Below, one piece after another: positions 33,001 through 41,123 of a stretch of 64,000 nt of DNA (position 1 is the stretch's first letter; each line of letters opens with the position of its first letter). Position numbers and translations under genes: made by a program. The notes under the pieces are model-generated. The model searched no databases, was not told where the DNA came from, and saw only the letters and a list, made by a program, of their open reading frames with translations. The stretch is taken from the NCBI GenBank assembly GCA_009838645.1, contig VXRC01000017.1, positions 171,808-235,807 of the forward strand, read 5' to 3'. The DNA is from Gemmatimonadota bacterium. Its GTDB lineage: Bacteria > JAAXHH01.

Positions 33001-33879
33001 GTGGACACGAAATTCGACCCGGTGTCGCTTGAGGAAATCGTGGCCCGCGCCTTGCGGGAGGACGTGGGAGACGGCGACGTCACAACCGAGTGGACGCTGG
33101 CGCCCGACGCTGTGGCCCGAGCCCGATTCGAGGCCGGGCGGCCCGGCATCCTGTCCGGCCTCTATCCGGCTTGTCTCACGTTCCGGGAGGTGGACCCAGG
33201 CCTGGAATTCCGGGCATTGCTGACCGACGGCGACCAGGTGGTACCCGGCCAGCCCATCGCCGAAGTGCGGGGCGCCGCGCGGTCGGTACTCACCGCCGAA
33301 CGAACGGCGCTCAACTTCATGCGTCATCTTTCCGGTATCGCCTCCATGACCCGGCAATACGTCGATGCCGTGCGAAACACCGGCGCGCGCATCGTGGATA
33401 CCCGCAAGACCACGCCCGGTCTCCGGGACCTGGAGAAAAGAGCCGTACTGCACGGCGGCGGAGACAATCACCGCCACGGTCTCTTCGACATGGTGCTGAT
33501 CAAGGACAACCACATCGCCGCCGCGGACGGCATCACCGCCGCGGTTCGCAAATGCAGATCGAATATGAAGCGATCGGGCAGGCGGTACGAAATCGAGGTG
33601 GAGACGAGCAGTCTGGACCAGGTCGAAGAGGCCGTGCGCAGCGGGGCGGATTGGATCATGCTGGACAACATGAGCGATGCGGAAATGCGGACGGCGGTCG
33701 GACGGATCCGCGCGTTGACCGCGAAGGATCGGTCCATCGTGGTCGAAGCGTCGGGAGCGATCACCCTGAAACGGCTCGAGGCGATCGCCAAAACCGGTGT
33801 CGACGTGATTTCCGTCGGCGCGCTGACCCATTCCGCGCCGGCGCTCGATATCAGCCTGAACATGATGGCCTCCGCCTGA
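33001..33879 (+). CDS. nadC: Nicotinate-nucleotide pyrophosphorylase (quinolinate phosphoribosyltransferase)
   Basis: De novo NAD synthesis enzyme of 292 residues, converting quinolinate and PRPP to nicotinate mononucleotide. Conserved motifs: REDVGDGDVTTE, TAERTALNFMRHLSGIAS, DTRKTTPGLRDLEKRAV, HGGGDNHRHGLFDMVLIKDNH and the barrel-end VEASGAITL ... VDVISVGALTHSA. The GTG at 33001 follows AGCAGGA and starts at the proper family position; the longer frame from 32923 runs back into the preceding gene. nadA and nadB are not in the window. Confidence 0.95.
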   Translation: MDTKFDPVSLEEIVARALREDVGDGDVTTEWTLAPDAVARARFEAGRPGILSGLYPACLTFREVDPGLEFRALLTDGDQVVPGQPIAEVRGAARSVLTAERTALNFMRHLSGIASMTRQYVDAVRNTGARIVDTRKTTPGLRDLEKRAVLHGGGDNHRHGLFDMVLIKDNHIAAADGITAAVRKCRSNMKRSGRRYEIEVETSSLDQVEEAVRSGADWIMLDNMSDAEMRTAVGRIRALTAKDRSIVVEASGAITLKRLEAIAKTGVDVISVGALTHSAPALDISLNMMASA

Positions 33880-33934
33880 GACGGATGTGCCGGAACCCTT
33901 GACCTGACCCCCGCCCCACTGGAACGGAACAACG

Positions 33935-34771
33935 ATGAACCCCTCGTCCCCGAGCGATGAGTCGGAAGGATTCCAGGACCGGTACTACGCGGACCGCATG
34001 CGCGCGAAGCTGTCATCGCGGATCTTCGGCCGCGTACTGGAATACCACGAGCGGGTGGGATCCACCAATGACGTGATCCTCGACATGGCCGAACAGGCCG
34101 CGCCCCATGGGACGGCCTGCCTTGCCGATGAGCAGTCGGCCGGCAGGGGCCGCCGCGGATACGGGTGGTTCTCGCCCCCCGGATGCGGGATCTGGGCTTC
34201 CGTCCTGCTCCGGCCCCGGCTGTCCGCGGCCCGGACCCCGCCGCTTACGTTGTGTGCCGCCGCGGCCGTGGCCCCCGTCCTGGAAACGGCCGCCGGCGTG
34301 TCCGTGGAAATCAAGTGGCCGAACGACCTGATTATGGGAGGACGCAAGGTCGCCGGCATCCTGGCCGAATCCCGCGTGGTGTCCGGTGACGAGCCGGTCA
34401 TCGTGATCGGCATGGGGATCAACGTAAACCACACCCGCGGACAGTTTCCCGACGAGCTCTCCGCGTCCGCCACTTCGTTGCGCATCGAATCGGGCCGCCC
34501 CGTGGGTCGCGAGGACCTGTTCCTGGCCATCCTGGCCTCCCTGGAGTCCGCCTACGGGCACTACCTGGCATCCGGGCCCTCGTCTCTCCTTGCCGAAGTC
34601 GACGCCCGCCTCGCCTGGCGAGGGTTGACGGTCGTGGCCGACAGCCCCGCCGGAGCCGCCGGCCGCGTATCCCACATCGATGAGGAGGGTGGCCTGGTGC
34701 TCGACCGACAGGACGGCGGCCCTCTTGTCATCCGTTCCGGATCCATCAGACTGCACAGACGCCGAGATTAA
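33935..34771 (+). CDS. birA: Biotin-[acetyl-CoA-carboxylase] ligase
   Basis: Biotin protein ligase of 278 residues without the N-terminal DNA-binding domain found in E. coli BirA, so it acts as an enzyme only. Motifs: RVGSTNDVI, the biotinyl-AMP loop SAGRGRRGYGWFSPPG (Tyr for the usual last Arg of GRGRRGR), KWPNDLIMGGRKVAGILAES and VIGMGINVNH, plus the C-terminal SH3-like domain. Its substrate should be the AccB carrier encoded at 55527-55994. The stop lies at the edge of a decayed DNA-methylase fragment. Confidence 0.93.
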   Translation: MNPSSPSDESEGFQDRYYADRMRAKLSSRIFGRVLEYHERVGSTNDVILDMAEQAAPHGTACLADEQSAGRGRRGYGWFSPPGCGIWASVLLRPRLSAARTPPLTLCAAAAVAPVLETAAGVSVEIKWPNDLIMGGRKVAGILAESRVVSGDEPVIVIGMGINVNHTRGQFPDELSASATSLRIESGRPVGREDLFLAILASLESAYGHYLASGPSSLLAEVDARLAWRGLTVVADSPAGAAGRVSHIDEEGGLVLDRQDGGPLVIRSGSIRLHRRRD

Positions 34772-34875
34772 TCCCTGGGGTAAGCGGCATGATTGGCATT
34801 GCGATTGAAAGGCGGATCGAGGTAAATTACATCAACGGATTCGGAGTTCATCCCGCGCATGATCGGCTGATTGCC
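34768..34875 (-). pseudogene. Remnant of a site-specific DNA methyltransferase gene
   Basis: Minus-strand reading gives about 35 residues, GNQPIMRGMNSESVDVIYL followed by DPPFNRNANHAAYP. This matches the N-terminal motif IV region (S-V-D-L-I-Y-L-D-P-P-F-N-S-N) of beta-type adenine or N4-cytosine methylases of restriction systems. The frame then meets a stop, and upstream it runs into the BASS transporter gene on the other strand. Only this piece survives. It suggests a lost restriction-modification gene or imported debris between birA and the transporter. Confidence 0.7.
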
Positions 34876-34936
34876 GGCCGTTTTCGCGGTCTGCCGCGCA
34901 CGGGCGTAGTCGGCAACTGAAGGGAGACCAGGCGTT

Positions 34937-35788
34937 ATGGGATTACTAATCGACGTCGCGCTGCCGCTGGCGCTCGCTTTCATCATGTTCGGGCTTGGGC
35001 TCGGGCTCACCTTCGACGATTTCGCCAGGGTGGTGCGCCGGCCGCGCGATTTCGCGGTGGGTGCCCTCTCCCAGATCGTCCTGCTGCCGGTGGTTGCCTT
35101 CGTCCTCGCCAGCGTCTGGCCGATGGCGCCGGAGCTCGCGTTGGGTCTGATGATCATCGCCGCCGCGCCGGGCGGCCCGACCTCCAATATCCTGACCGCG
35201 TTTGCCCGCGGCGATGTCGCGCTGTCGATATCGCTGACCGCGGTGATCAGCCTGGCCAGCGTGATCACCATTCCGCTCATTGTGGTCTTCGCCTACGGGC
35301 AGTTCATCGGCGATTCGGCGGAGCAGGACATATCGGTCGCCGGCGCCGCGCTCGGCGTTTTCCTGATCGTTGCCGTTCCCGTGCTGATCGGTCTGGTCAT
35401 CCGCCGCTTCGCGGAAGGCTTCGCAATACGGTTCGAACCAGCGGCCCGAAAGGTCTCCGCGGTGCTGCTGACGCTCGTACTCGCCGGCGCGATCTTCGAT
35501 CAACGCGCCAACATCGTCTCCTATTTCGCGCAGGCCGGCCTGGTCACACTCGCCCTCAACTTGCTGATGATGACCATCGCCTGGTTCCTCGCCCGGATGT
35601 TCACCACCGGACCGACCCAGCGGACCGCCATTGCGATCGAATGCGGCATCCAGAACGGGACGCTCGCGATCGCGGTTGCGGTTTTGCTGTTCAGCGGCGG
35701 GCTCGCGACCATGCCGGCGGCGACCTACAGCCTGATCATGTTCGCCACCGCGCTGATCTATATCGCCGTGCTGCGGCGGAGCGTTTGA
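34937..35788 (+). CDS. Bile acid:sodium symporter (BASS) family transporter
   Basis: Secondary transporter of 283 residues with nine to ten helices. The signatures are AFIMFGLGLGLTFDDFARVVRRPR (helix 2), AAAPGGPTSNILTAFARGDVALS (crossover helix with the GG.SN-type motif) and ECGIQNGTLAIAVAVLLF (second crossover, E-x-G-x-QN). These carry the sodium sites. The substrate could be an organic anion such as pantoate or a keto acid rather than bile acid. AAGGGAGA precedes the ATG. It stands alone between a methylase remnant and groEL, which suggests a recently inserted cassette; codon usage would need computing. Confidence 0.9.
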   Translation: MGLLIDVALPLALAFIMFGLGLGLTFDDFARVVRRPRDFAVGALSQIVLLPVVAFVLASVWPMAPELALGLMIIAAAPGGPTSNILTAFARGDVALSISLTAVISLASVITIPLIVVFAYGQFIGDSAEQDISVAGAALGVFLIVAVPVLIGLVIRRFAEGFAIRFEPAARKVSAVLLTLVLAGAIFDQRANIVSYFAQAGLVTLALNLLMMTIAWFLARMFTTGPTQRTAIAIECGIQNGTLAIAVAVLLFSGGLATMPAATYSLIMFATALIYIAVLRRSV

Positions 35789-35871
35789 ACGCGGCGCCAG
35801 GGTGAGGAGCCGCACAACGTCATATCACCGGCGAACACCCAAAAACGCGCGTGTCACAATACAAAAAACAC
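35789..35871. other. Gap upstream of the groEL promoter
   Basis: Short AT-rich stretch after the transporter, with no terminator-like hairpin or gene visible before the groEL promoter. Confidence 0.4.
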
Positions 35872-35900
35872 TTGCATCGACCAAAGACCCGTCATATATT
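35872..35900 (+). promoter_or_regulatory. groEL promoter
   Basis: TTGCAT at 35872-35877 and TATATT at 35895-35900 separated by 17 bases. The CIRCE operator begins at the end of the -10 box, the usual place for HrcA repression. Confidence 0.75.
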
Positions 35901-35925
35901 AGCAGACTGGACATTCGAGTGCTAA
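35899..35925 (+). promoter_or_regulatory. CIRCE operator (HrcA binding site)
   Basis: Inverted repeat TTAGCAGAC - nine bases - GAGTGCTAA. The right arm matches the consensus in all nine positions and the left in seven. The spacer has exactly the canonical nine bases. HrcA repression of chaperonin genes through this site is established; the hrcA gene itself is not in the window. Confidence 0.9.
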
Positions 35926-36050
35926 TATCAGATTCGCTACTTGTTGAATATACAAGTATTTAGGCGACTCAAAATGTGTGTGCGGCCAAGCCTGTTCGCC
36001 GTGCTCGAAAACGCCCGGTACCACCCGGCGAAACATAGGGGGTAGCAGAA

Positions 36051-37673
36051 GTGCCAGCAAAACAACTTTCATTCGACGCCGATGCCCGGCAGGCCCTCAA
36101 ACGCGGCGTGGACGCCCTGGCTGACGCGGTCCGCGTCACCATGGGTCCCAAGGGACGCTGCGTCGTGCTCGACAAGAAATTCGGTTCGCCCACCTTCACG
36201 CTGGACGGCGTCACGGTGGCGAAGGAAATCGAGCTCGAGGACAACTACGAAAACATGGGCGCGCAGATGATCAAGGAAGCCGCGTCTAAGACCAGCGACG
36301 TGGCCGGCGACGGGACGACCACGGCCACCGTCCTCGCCCAGGCCATCTACGCGGAAGGCTTGCGGAACGTGACTTCCGGCGCTAATCCCATGGATCTGAA
36401 GCGGGGCATCGACAAGGCCGTATCCGCGGTGGTCGGTTCGATCTCTGATATGTCGAAGGCCGTGGAAGGGCGGAAGGAAATCTCTGAAACCGCCACCGTT
36501 TCGGCCCATGGCGACGCCACCATCGGCGACCTGATCGCGGACGCAATGGAAAAAGTGGGCAAGGACGGCGTCATCACGGTCGAAGAGGCCAAGAGCATGG
36601 AAACCTCCCTCGACGTCGTGGAGGGCATGCAGTTCGACCGCGGTTATCTGTCGCCTTACTTCGTTACCGACTCCGAGTCCATGGAAGCGGTGCTCGAGGA
36701 CACGAAGATCCTGATTCACGACAAGAAGATCAGCGCCGTCAAGGATATCTATCCCGTCGTCGAGAAGATCGCCCAGAGCGGCTCTCCGCTGCTGATCATC
36801 GCCGAGGACATCGAGGGCGAGGCCCTTGCCCTGCTGGTGGTCAACAAGCTTCGCGGCACCCTGAAGGTCGCCGCGGTCAAGGCGCCCGGTTTCGGCGACC
36901 GGCGGAAGGCCATGCTCGAGGATATCTCCATCCTGACCGGCGGCACGGTCATCTCCGAGGATGCCGGCTTCAAGCTGGAAAACGTGACCGTGGGCGACCT
37001 GGGTACGGCCAAGCGCGTCAATCTCGACAAGGACAACACGACGATCGTCGAAGGCGCCGGCGGCACCGACGCGATCCAGGGACGCATCAACCAGATCCGC
37101 GCCCAGATCGAGGAAACCACCTCCGATTACGACCGGGAGAAGCTGCAGGAACGCCTGGCCAAGCTGGCGGGTGGCGTGGCGGTCATCAACGTGGGCGCCG
37201 CGACTGAAGCCGAGATGAAGGAGAAGAAGGCCCGGGTCGAAGACGCCCTCAACAACGCCAAGGCAGCCATCGAAGAAGGGGTCGTGCCGGGCGGCGGCGT
37301 CACGTTCATCCGCGCGCTCTCCGCACTGGACAACGGACTGGACACCGAGGGCGACGAAACCGTCGGCGCCGGCATCGTGCGCAAGGCGCTCGAAGCGCCC
37401 GTGAGGCAGTTGGCGGAGAACGCCGGCCTTGAAGGTTCCATCATCCTGCAGAAGATCCGGGAAGGCGAAGGCGGATACGGTTACAACTTCGAATCCGATG
37501 CCTACGGCGACATGTCCGAAACGGGCGTGATCGAGCCTGCCAAAGTCTCCCGCGTAGCGCTGCAGCACGCCGCGAGCATCGCCGGCCTGCTGCTGACCAC
37601 CGAAGCGCTGGTGGCGGAACTCCCCGAAGACTCCCCGCCTCCGGCCATGCCCCACGGCGGCGGCATGTACTAA
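36051..37673 (+). CDS. groL: 60-kDa chaperonin GroEL
   Basis: ATP-dependent protein-folding chamber subunit of 540 residues. The nucleotide-binding elements VTMGPKGR and [15 protein letters not shown] (with the catalytic Asp of GDGTTT) are intact, as are the equatorial, intermediate and apical segments through VVPGGGVTF. The C-terminus is [12 protein letters not shown], a shortened Gly-Met tail. The start is GTG at 36051 with a GGGGG-type ribosome site about seven bases before it. groES, normally just upstream, is absent here; the gene runs alone from a CIRCE promoter to a terminator. Confidence 0.97.
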   Translation: MPAKQLSFDADARQALKRGVDALADAVRVTMGPKGRCVVLDKKFGSPTFTLDGVTVAKEIELEDNYENMGAQMIKEAASKTSDVAGDGTTTATVLAQAIYAEGLRNVTSGANPMDLKRGIDKAVSAVVGSISDMSKAVEGRKEISETATVSAHGDATIGDLIADAMEKVGKDGVITVEEAKSMETSLDVVEGMQFDRGYLSPYFVTDSESMEAVLEDTKILIHDKKISAVKDIYPVVEKIAQSGSPLLIIAEDIEGEALALLVVNKLRGTLKVAAVKAPGFGDRRKAMLEDISILTGGTVISEDAGFKLENVTVGDLGTAKRVNLDKDNTTIVEGAGGTDAIQGRINQIRAQIEETTSDYDREKLQERLAKLAGGVAVINVGAATEAEMKEKKARVEDALNNAKAAIEEGVVPGGGVTFIRALSALDNGLDTEGDETVGAGIVRKALEAPVRQLAENAGLEGSIILQKIREGEGGYGYNFESDAYGDMSETGVIEPAKVSRVALQHAASIAGLLLTTEALVAELPEDSPPPAMPHGGGMY

Positions 37674-37723
37674 GCGGGACGCTTCGACGAAGAACCGGTC
37701 CCCGGCCGGTTCCAGGTAGTTAG

Positions 37724-37751
37724 CCCCCGGTGGCATCACCGGGGGTTTTCT
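37724..37751 (+). terminator. Rho-independent terminator of groEL
   Basis: Nine-base-pair stem CCCCCGGTG / CACCGGGGG with GCAT loop, followed by TTTTCTCTT. It starts 50 bases after the groEL stop. Confidence 0.9.
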
Positions 37752-37834
37752 CTTGCTACGGCCGGTCGCCGATTCTATATTTCCCGAGACCAGCAGGCGG
37801 ATGCGAAAGACAGGTCCTGGGCGACGGAGCGACC

Positions 37835-39040
37835 ATGAGAAATCCGGTAGTTATAGAACGCGCGGAACGGCTTCACCAGATCCCGCTGAACCGGCCCCTG
37901 GAACATTCCCGATATCTCAGAAGACTGGCCGCCAGGGGGATCGAGCCCATAGATCTGACCACGGGCTTCACCGACCCTCCCCCACGTCAGGATGTCATTA
38001 AAAGGACATCCGACTCCGTTTCGGCCGAGTCATCCCGGCACACCGGCGCCGAGTTCCGCAGGGCATTCAGCAACTGGTTCGCGTACCGGTTCGACGTGGA
38101 GATCGATCCGGACAGGCACGTCCTGCCCTTCGCGGGTTCGGCGGTCGGCCCGGCCTGCGTGGCCATGGCGCTGGTCAACCCCGGCGAAACCGTGCTGGCG
38201 CCCGATCCGTCCCACCCGGCGTACCGGACCAGCGCCGTGCTGGCGAACGGACAGATCCAGTCCTATCCCCTGCACGGACGGAACGATTTCCTCCCCAACC
38301 TGAAGCAGATCGAACCCCGGGTCGCCGGGCAGGCAAAGCTGATGTACGTCGGTTTTCCGAACGACCCGACCGGGGTCGTGGCGGACCATTCGTTCTTCCG
38401 GGAACTCATCGATTTCGCGCGCAGGAACAACATCATCGTCTGTCACGACGCGACGCAACACTTTCTGACGTACGACGGGGTCGAAGCCCCGAGCCTCCTG
38501 CAGACGCCCGGCGCGATGAACGTAGGCATCGAGCTGTTCTCCCTTTCCATGCTGCCCGGCGGCATGTTCCGCGATCTGGGTGTGGCGGTGGGCAATCCTT
38601 CCGCGCTGGCCGCCATGTCCCAGTTGACCGCTCATCTGCATGCCCCGCTGCTGCACGGACTTCTCGCGGCCGCGGCCACGGAGTTTCCCCGTCTGGACCG
38701 GCACGTGGAAGCCATGGTTTCCCGGTGCGGGTCGCAAAGGGACCTGATGGTATCGGGGCTGCGGGACCTCGGCTGGCACCTGCCCGCGCCCGGCGGAGGA
38801 CCATACGTCTGGCTACCCGTGCCGCCCCGCTATTCCTCCGTACGATTCAGCATCCTGTTGCGCAAGGCCGGCGTGTTCGTCGTGCCCGGCGCATACCTGG
38901 GCGAATACGGCGAAGGCTACGTCCGAATGGCTTTCAACGGCGACGAGTCGCAGATCCAGGAAGCGCTCGACCGCATCGACCGGCAGATGTCGCGGTTCCG
39001 TTTGCGCAAACGGGCGTTCCCCGCGGTCAGTCTGGCCTGA
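37835..39040 (+). CDS. Class I/II aminotransferase-fold protein lacking the PLP lysine (likely pseudoenzyme)
   Basis: Fold-type I aminotransferase-like protein of 401 residues, resembling the LL-diaminopimelate aminotransferase/aspartate aminotransferase group (FPNDPTGVV, IIVCHDATQHFLTYDG, GPYVWLPVP, YVRMAFNGDESQIQEAL). The position of the Schiff-base lysine (S-L-S-K in relatives) is Met239 in ELFSLSMLPGGMFRDLG, codon ATG at 38549-38551. The NPTG Asn is Asp177. The PLP-nitrogen Asp (D205) and substrate Arg (R364) remain. It cannot form the normal internal aldimine, so it is either non-catalytic or does different chemistry. ATG at 37835 follows GGAG; longer frames run into the groEL terminator. 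Confidence 0.85.
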   Translation: MRNPVVIERAERLHQIPLNRPLEHSRYLRRLAARGIEPIDLTTGFTDPPPRQDVIKRTSDSVSAESSRHTGAEFRRAFSNWFAYRFDVEIDPDRHVLPFAGSAVGPACVAMALVNPGETVLAPDPSHPAYRTSAVLANGQIQSYPLHGRNDFLPNLKQIEPRVAGQAKLMYVGFPNDPTGVVADHSFFRELIDFARRNNIIVCHDATQHFLTYDGVEAPSLLQTPGAMNVGIELFSLSMLPGGMFRDLGVAVGNPSALAAMSQLTAHLHAPLLHGLLAAAATEFPRLDRHVEAMVSRCGSQRDLMVSGLRDLGWHLPAPGGGPYVWLPVPPRYSSVRFSILLRKAGVFVVPGAYLGEYGEGYVRMAFNGDESQIQEALDRIDRQMSRFRLRKRAFPAVSLA

Positions 39041-39053
39041 ACGGATCCGCCCC

Positions 39054-39452
39054 ATGTCCGAAGACTGGATCAGCGTGCGGGGTATCCGCACATTCGGCCA
39101 TCACGGCGTGACGGCCCGGGAACGGACACGGGGACAGGTCTTCGAAGCCCACGTCGCACTTCGCCTGGACCTGTCGGTGGCGTCCCGGACGGACCGCCTG
39201 TCCGATACCGTGGATTACGCGGACGTCTGCCGGCGCGTGGGACGCATTCTCGGCGGCGATCCGTGCCGTCTGCTGGAGGCGGTCGCCGGCCGGGTGGCGG
39301 ACGAGCTGCTCTCCGCCTACCCCCCGGTGGACCAGGTCGTGGTCAGACTGTGGAAGCCCGGCGTGACCGCGGACCTGCCGCATTCGGGAACCCCTGGGGT
39401 CACCGTGCATCGAAGCAGGGAGGCGGGACGTACCGGACCAAGCGGACCGTAG
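39054..39452 (+). CDS. folB: Dihydroneopterin aldolase
   Basis: Folate-pathway enzyme of 132 residues that splits dihydroneopterin into hydroxymethyl-dihydropterin and glycolaldehyde. The pattern ISVRGIRTFGHHGVTARERTRGQVFEAHV holds the catalytic Glu region, DTVDYADVCRRV the pterin-binding strand, and VVRLWKPG the catalytic Lys. The C-terminal 20 residues are non-conserved and run into an imperfect DNA repeat. The next pathway enzyme, folK, follows directly. Confidence 0.92.
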   Translation: MSEDWISVRGIRTFGHHGVTARERTRGQVFEAHVALRLDLSVASRTDRLSDTVDYADVCRRVGRILGGDPCRLLEAVAGRVADELLSAYPPVDQVVVRLWKPGVTADLPHSGTPGVTVHRSREAGRTGPSGP

Positions 39453-39527
39453 GATGCGGGACCGTGGCGTGCCGGATCGCGATATACCGAACCGGACGTG
39501 CCGGATCAAGCGGATTGCAAGGTGCGA
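39427..39527. repeat. Imperfect repeat spanning the folB-folK junction
   Basis: Segments beginning GACGTACCGGACCAAGCGGA (39427) and GACGTGCCGGATCAAGCGGA (39494) are near copies, with a weaker copy near 39460. Period is about 33-34 bases. Confidence 0.6.
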
Positions 39528-39528
39528 A

Positions 39529-40023
39529 ATGGCGTCTGTCGCGCTGGGACTGGGCAGCAACATCGGGGATCGCGTCGCAAGATGCCGGCAGGCGCTATGC
39601 GAACTGGCCGGTCATGAGGCGATCCGGATCGTCAGGCGCTCGTCATGGTACGAGACGCGGCCGGTAGGCCACTCCGGCCAGCCCGACTTCGTCAACGGCG
39701 CGGCCCTTGTGGAGACCACGCTTGCGCCCACGCGACTGCTCGAAACGCTCAAGGATGTCGAAACGCGCATGGGACGTTCCGTCACGTGGGAGAAAGGGCC
39801 CCGCGAAATCGATCTCGACCTGTTGCTCTACGAAGACCTGGTACTCGGGCGGCCGGGTCTGGACCTGCCCCATCCCGCCATGGCGCAACGGGCCTTCGTG
39901 CTCGTTCCCCTGGCGGAAATCCACCCGGACCTGGTCCACCCGGTGCACGGGCGGACCGTGTCCGACCTGCTGGATGACCTGAAACCCGTGGACCATCTCG
40001 TCCGCTATCTCGCCGAACCGTAA
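39529..40023 (+). CDS. folK: 6-hydroxymethyl-7,8-dihydropterin pyrophosphokinase
   Basis: Folate-pathway kinase of 164 residues, transferring pyrophosphate from ATP to hydroxymethyl-dihydropterin. Motifs: ALGLGSNIGDR at the start, SSWYETRPVGHSGQPDFVNGA, GPREIDLDLLLYED with the two metal-binding Asp, and LPHPAMAQRAFVLVPLAEI. All expected catalytic residues are visible. The ATG at 39529 starts exactly at the family N-terminus; the longer frame to 39454 is repeat-derived. Confidence 0.95.
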   Translation: MASVALGLGSNIGDRVARCRQALCELAGHEAIRIVRRSSWYETRPVGHSGQPDFVNGAALVETTLAPTRLLETLKDVETRMGRSVTWEKGPREIDLDLLLYEDLVLGRPGLDLPHPAMAQRAFVLVPLAEIHPDLVHPVHGRTVSDLLDDLKPVDHLVRYLAEP

Positions 40024-40034
40024 CCGGAGCCCCG

Positions 40035-40823
40035 ATGGAAGAAGCCGACCGCGATCTGATCACGTTGATCCTGGCCGCGGGAAAAGGCACCAGGATGCAC
40101 TCCGACCTGGCGAAGGTGCTGCACCGGATAAACGGCCGGCCGATGATCCACTACGTGCTGGACACGGCGCGTGCGCTCCGGCCGCGGCGGATCATCGTCA
40201 TCGTCGGCCACCAGGCCGGCGCGGTGCGGCGGGAACTGGCGGGACTGCCCGGGCTGACCGGGCTGACCGTGGAATTCGCCGTGCAGGAGGAGCAGCTGGG
40301 CACCGGCCACGCGGTTAGCCAGGCCGCACCGCTGCTGGCCGGCGAATGCGGCGTCGTCCTCGTCCTCGCCGGCGACACGCCCCTGATTCGTCATTCCACC
40401 CTGGCATCGTTGATCGACGCGCACCGCCGGACCGGCGCCGCGGCCTCGGTACTCACCGCCGGCGTCGACGACCCCACGGGCCTGGGGCGCATCCTCCGCG
40501 ACGGCGCGGGCCGTATCGACCGGATCGTCGAGGAGAAGGACGCCAGCGAGGAACAGCGGTCGATCAAGGAGATCAACACCAGCACGTATTGTTTTGAACC
40601 GGTCCTGCTGCTGCGGGCCCTGGACCGGCTGACCCCGGAGAACAGGCAGGGTGAATACTACCTGACGGATACCATCGGGATCCTTCGGCGAGAGGGCCGC
40701 CGCATCGCGGACGCAACGGCCGGCATGCCGGAAGAAACCATGGGAATAAACACCCCGGAGCAGCTGTCGGCGGCCGAATCATGGCTGCTGGAACGGGACC
40801 GCGCACGGCCTCGCGACAGCTAA
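40035..40823 (+). CDS. GlmU-like UDP-N-acetylglucosamine pyrophosphorylase domain protein (no acetyltransferase domain)
   Basis: Nucleotidyltransferase of 262 residues. It has LILAAGKGTRM (11-21) with K27, then QEEQLGTGHAV, LAGDTPLI, GLGRILRD, IVEEKDAS and INTSTYCF, in the order of the GlmU uridylyltransferase domain. GlmU proteins are about 450 residues and carry a C-terminal left-handed beta-helix acetyltransferase, absent here: the frame stops soon after the linker helix. It can at most make UDP-GlcNAc from GlcNAc-1-P, so a separate acetyltransferase would be needed, or the true substrate is another sugar phosphate. Confidence 0.88.
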   Translation: MEEADRDLITLILAAGKGTRMHSDLAKVLHRINGRPMIHYVLDTARALRPRRIIVIVGHQAGAVRRELAGLPGLTGLTVEFAVQEEQLGTGHAVSQAAPLLAGECGVVLVLAGDTPLIRHSTLASLIDAHRRTGAAASVLTAGVDDPTGLGRILRDGAGRIDRIVEEKDASEEQRSIKEINTSTYCFEPVLLLRALDRLTPENRQGEYYLTDTIGILRREGRRIADATAGMPEETMGINTPEQLSAAESWLLERDRARPRDS

Positions 40824-40830
40824 AAAACAG

Positions 40831-40860
40831 TTGACACCGGGCCCTCCAACTCTGTATATA
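40831..40860 (+). promoter_or_regulatory. Strong sigma-70-type promoter
   Basis: Perfect TTGACA at 40831-40836, 18-base spacer and TATATA at 40855-40860 within an alternating TA run. It lies just after the uridylyltransferase stop, about 260 bases ahead of the LytR_C gene. Confidence 0.75.
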
Positions 40861-40864
40861 TAGT

Positions 40865-40935
40865 GGTCTGGAAAGCAAATCGGATTCCGCCTGTCGAACC
40901 AGTGTTCGATTTGACGGCGGAACTGTGTCGAGACC
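40865..40935 (+). other. Structured 5' leader
   Basis: Outer pairing GGTCT (40865-40869) with AGACC (40931-40935) encloses a hairpin with TTCCGCC (40885-40891) pairing GGCGGAA (40916-40922) and an inner TCGAA/TTCGA. It starts where transcription from the 40831 promoter should begin. I do not recognise a known riboswitch or RNA family. The rest of the leader to 41123 shows only the mini-ORFs below. Confidence 0.45.
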
Positions 40936-40955
40936 GGGGTACAAAGGGGGATCGC

Positions 40956-41029
40956 ATGGTGAAAGGAACTGGTCGATGAAGCACTGTTGGTACCCTACCT
41001 ATGTTTCCCTTCCTGGTGTATTCCCCTAG
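40956..41029 (+). other. Two overlapping mini-ORFs in the leader
   Basis: ATG at 40956 preceded by AAAGGGGG reads MVKGTGR and stops at 40979. Inside its stop (ATGA) a second ATG at 40976, preceded by AAAGGA, reads MKHCWYPTYVSLPGVFP and stops at 41029. Both have ribosome-site spacing near ideal. They may be leader peptides or chance. Confidence 0.35.
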
Positions 41030-41123
41030 TTAGCTCTCCGGTTATCTCTGGCAAGCAGATATCGATGGTCGCACGGTCCCGTTGCAGGCCGTACCTCAGG
41101 ACGCGTTCCGCGTGGGATCCGCC

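Noticed and set aside
34876..35280. N-terminal part of the minus-strand frame ending at 34768
   Set aside because: This part is the antisense of the BASS transporter; only the last 35 codons resemble a methylase.
36069..37739. 556-codon minus-strand frame
   Set aside because: Antisense to groEL and runs through its terminator.
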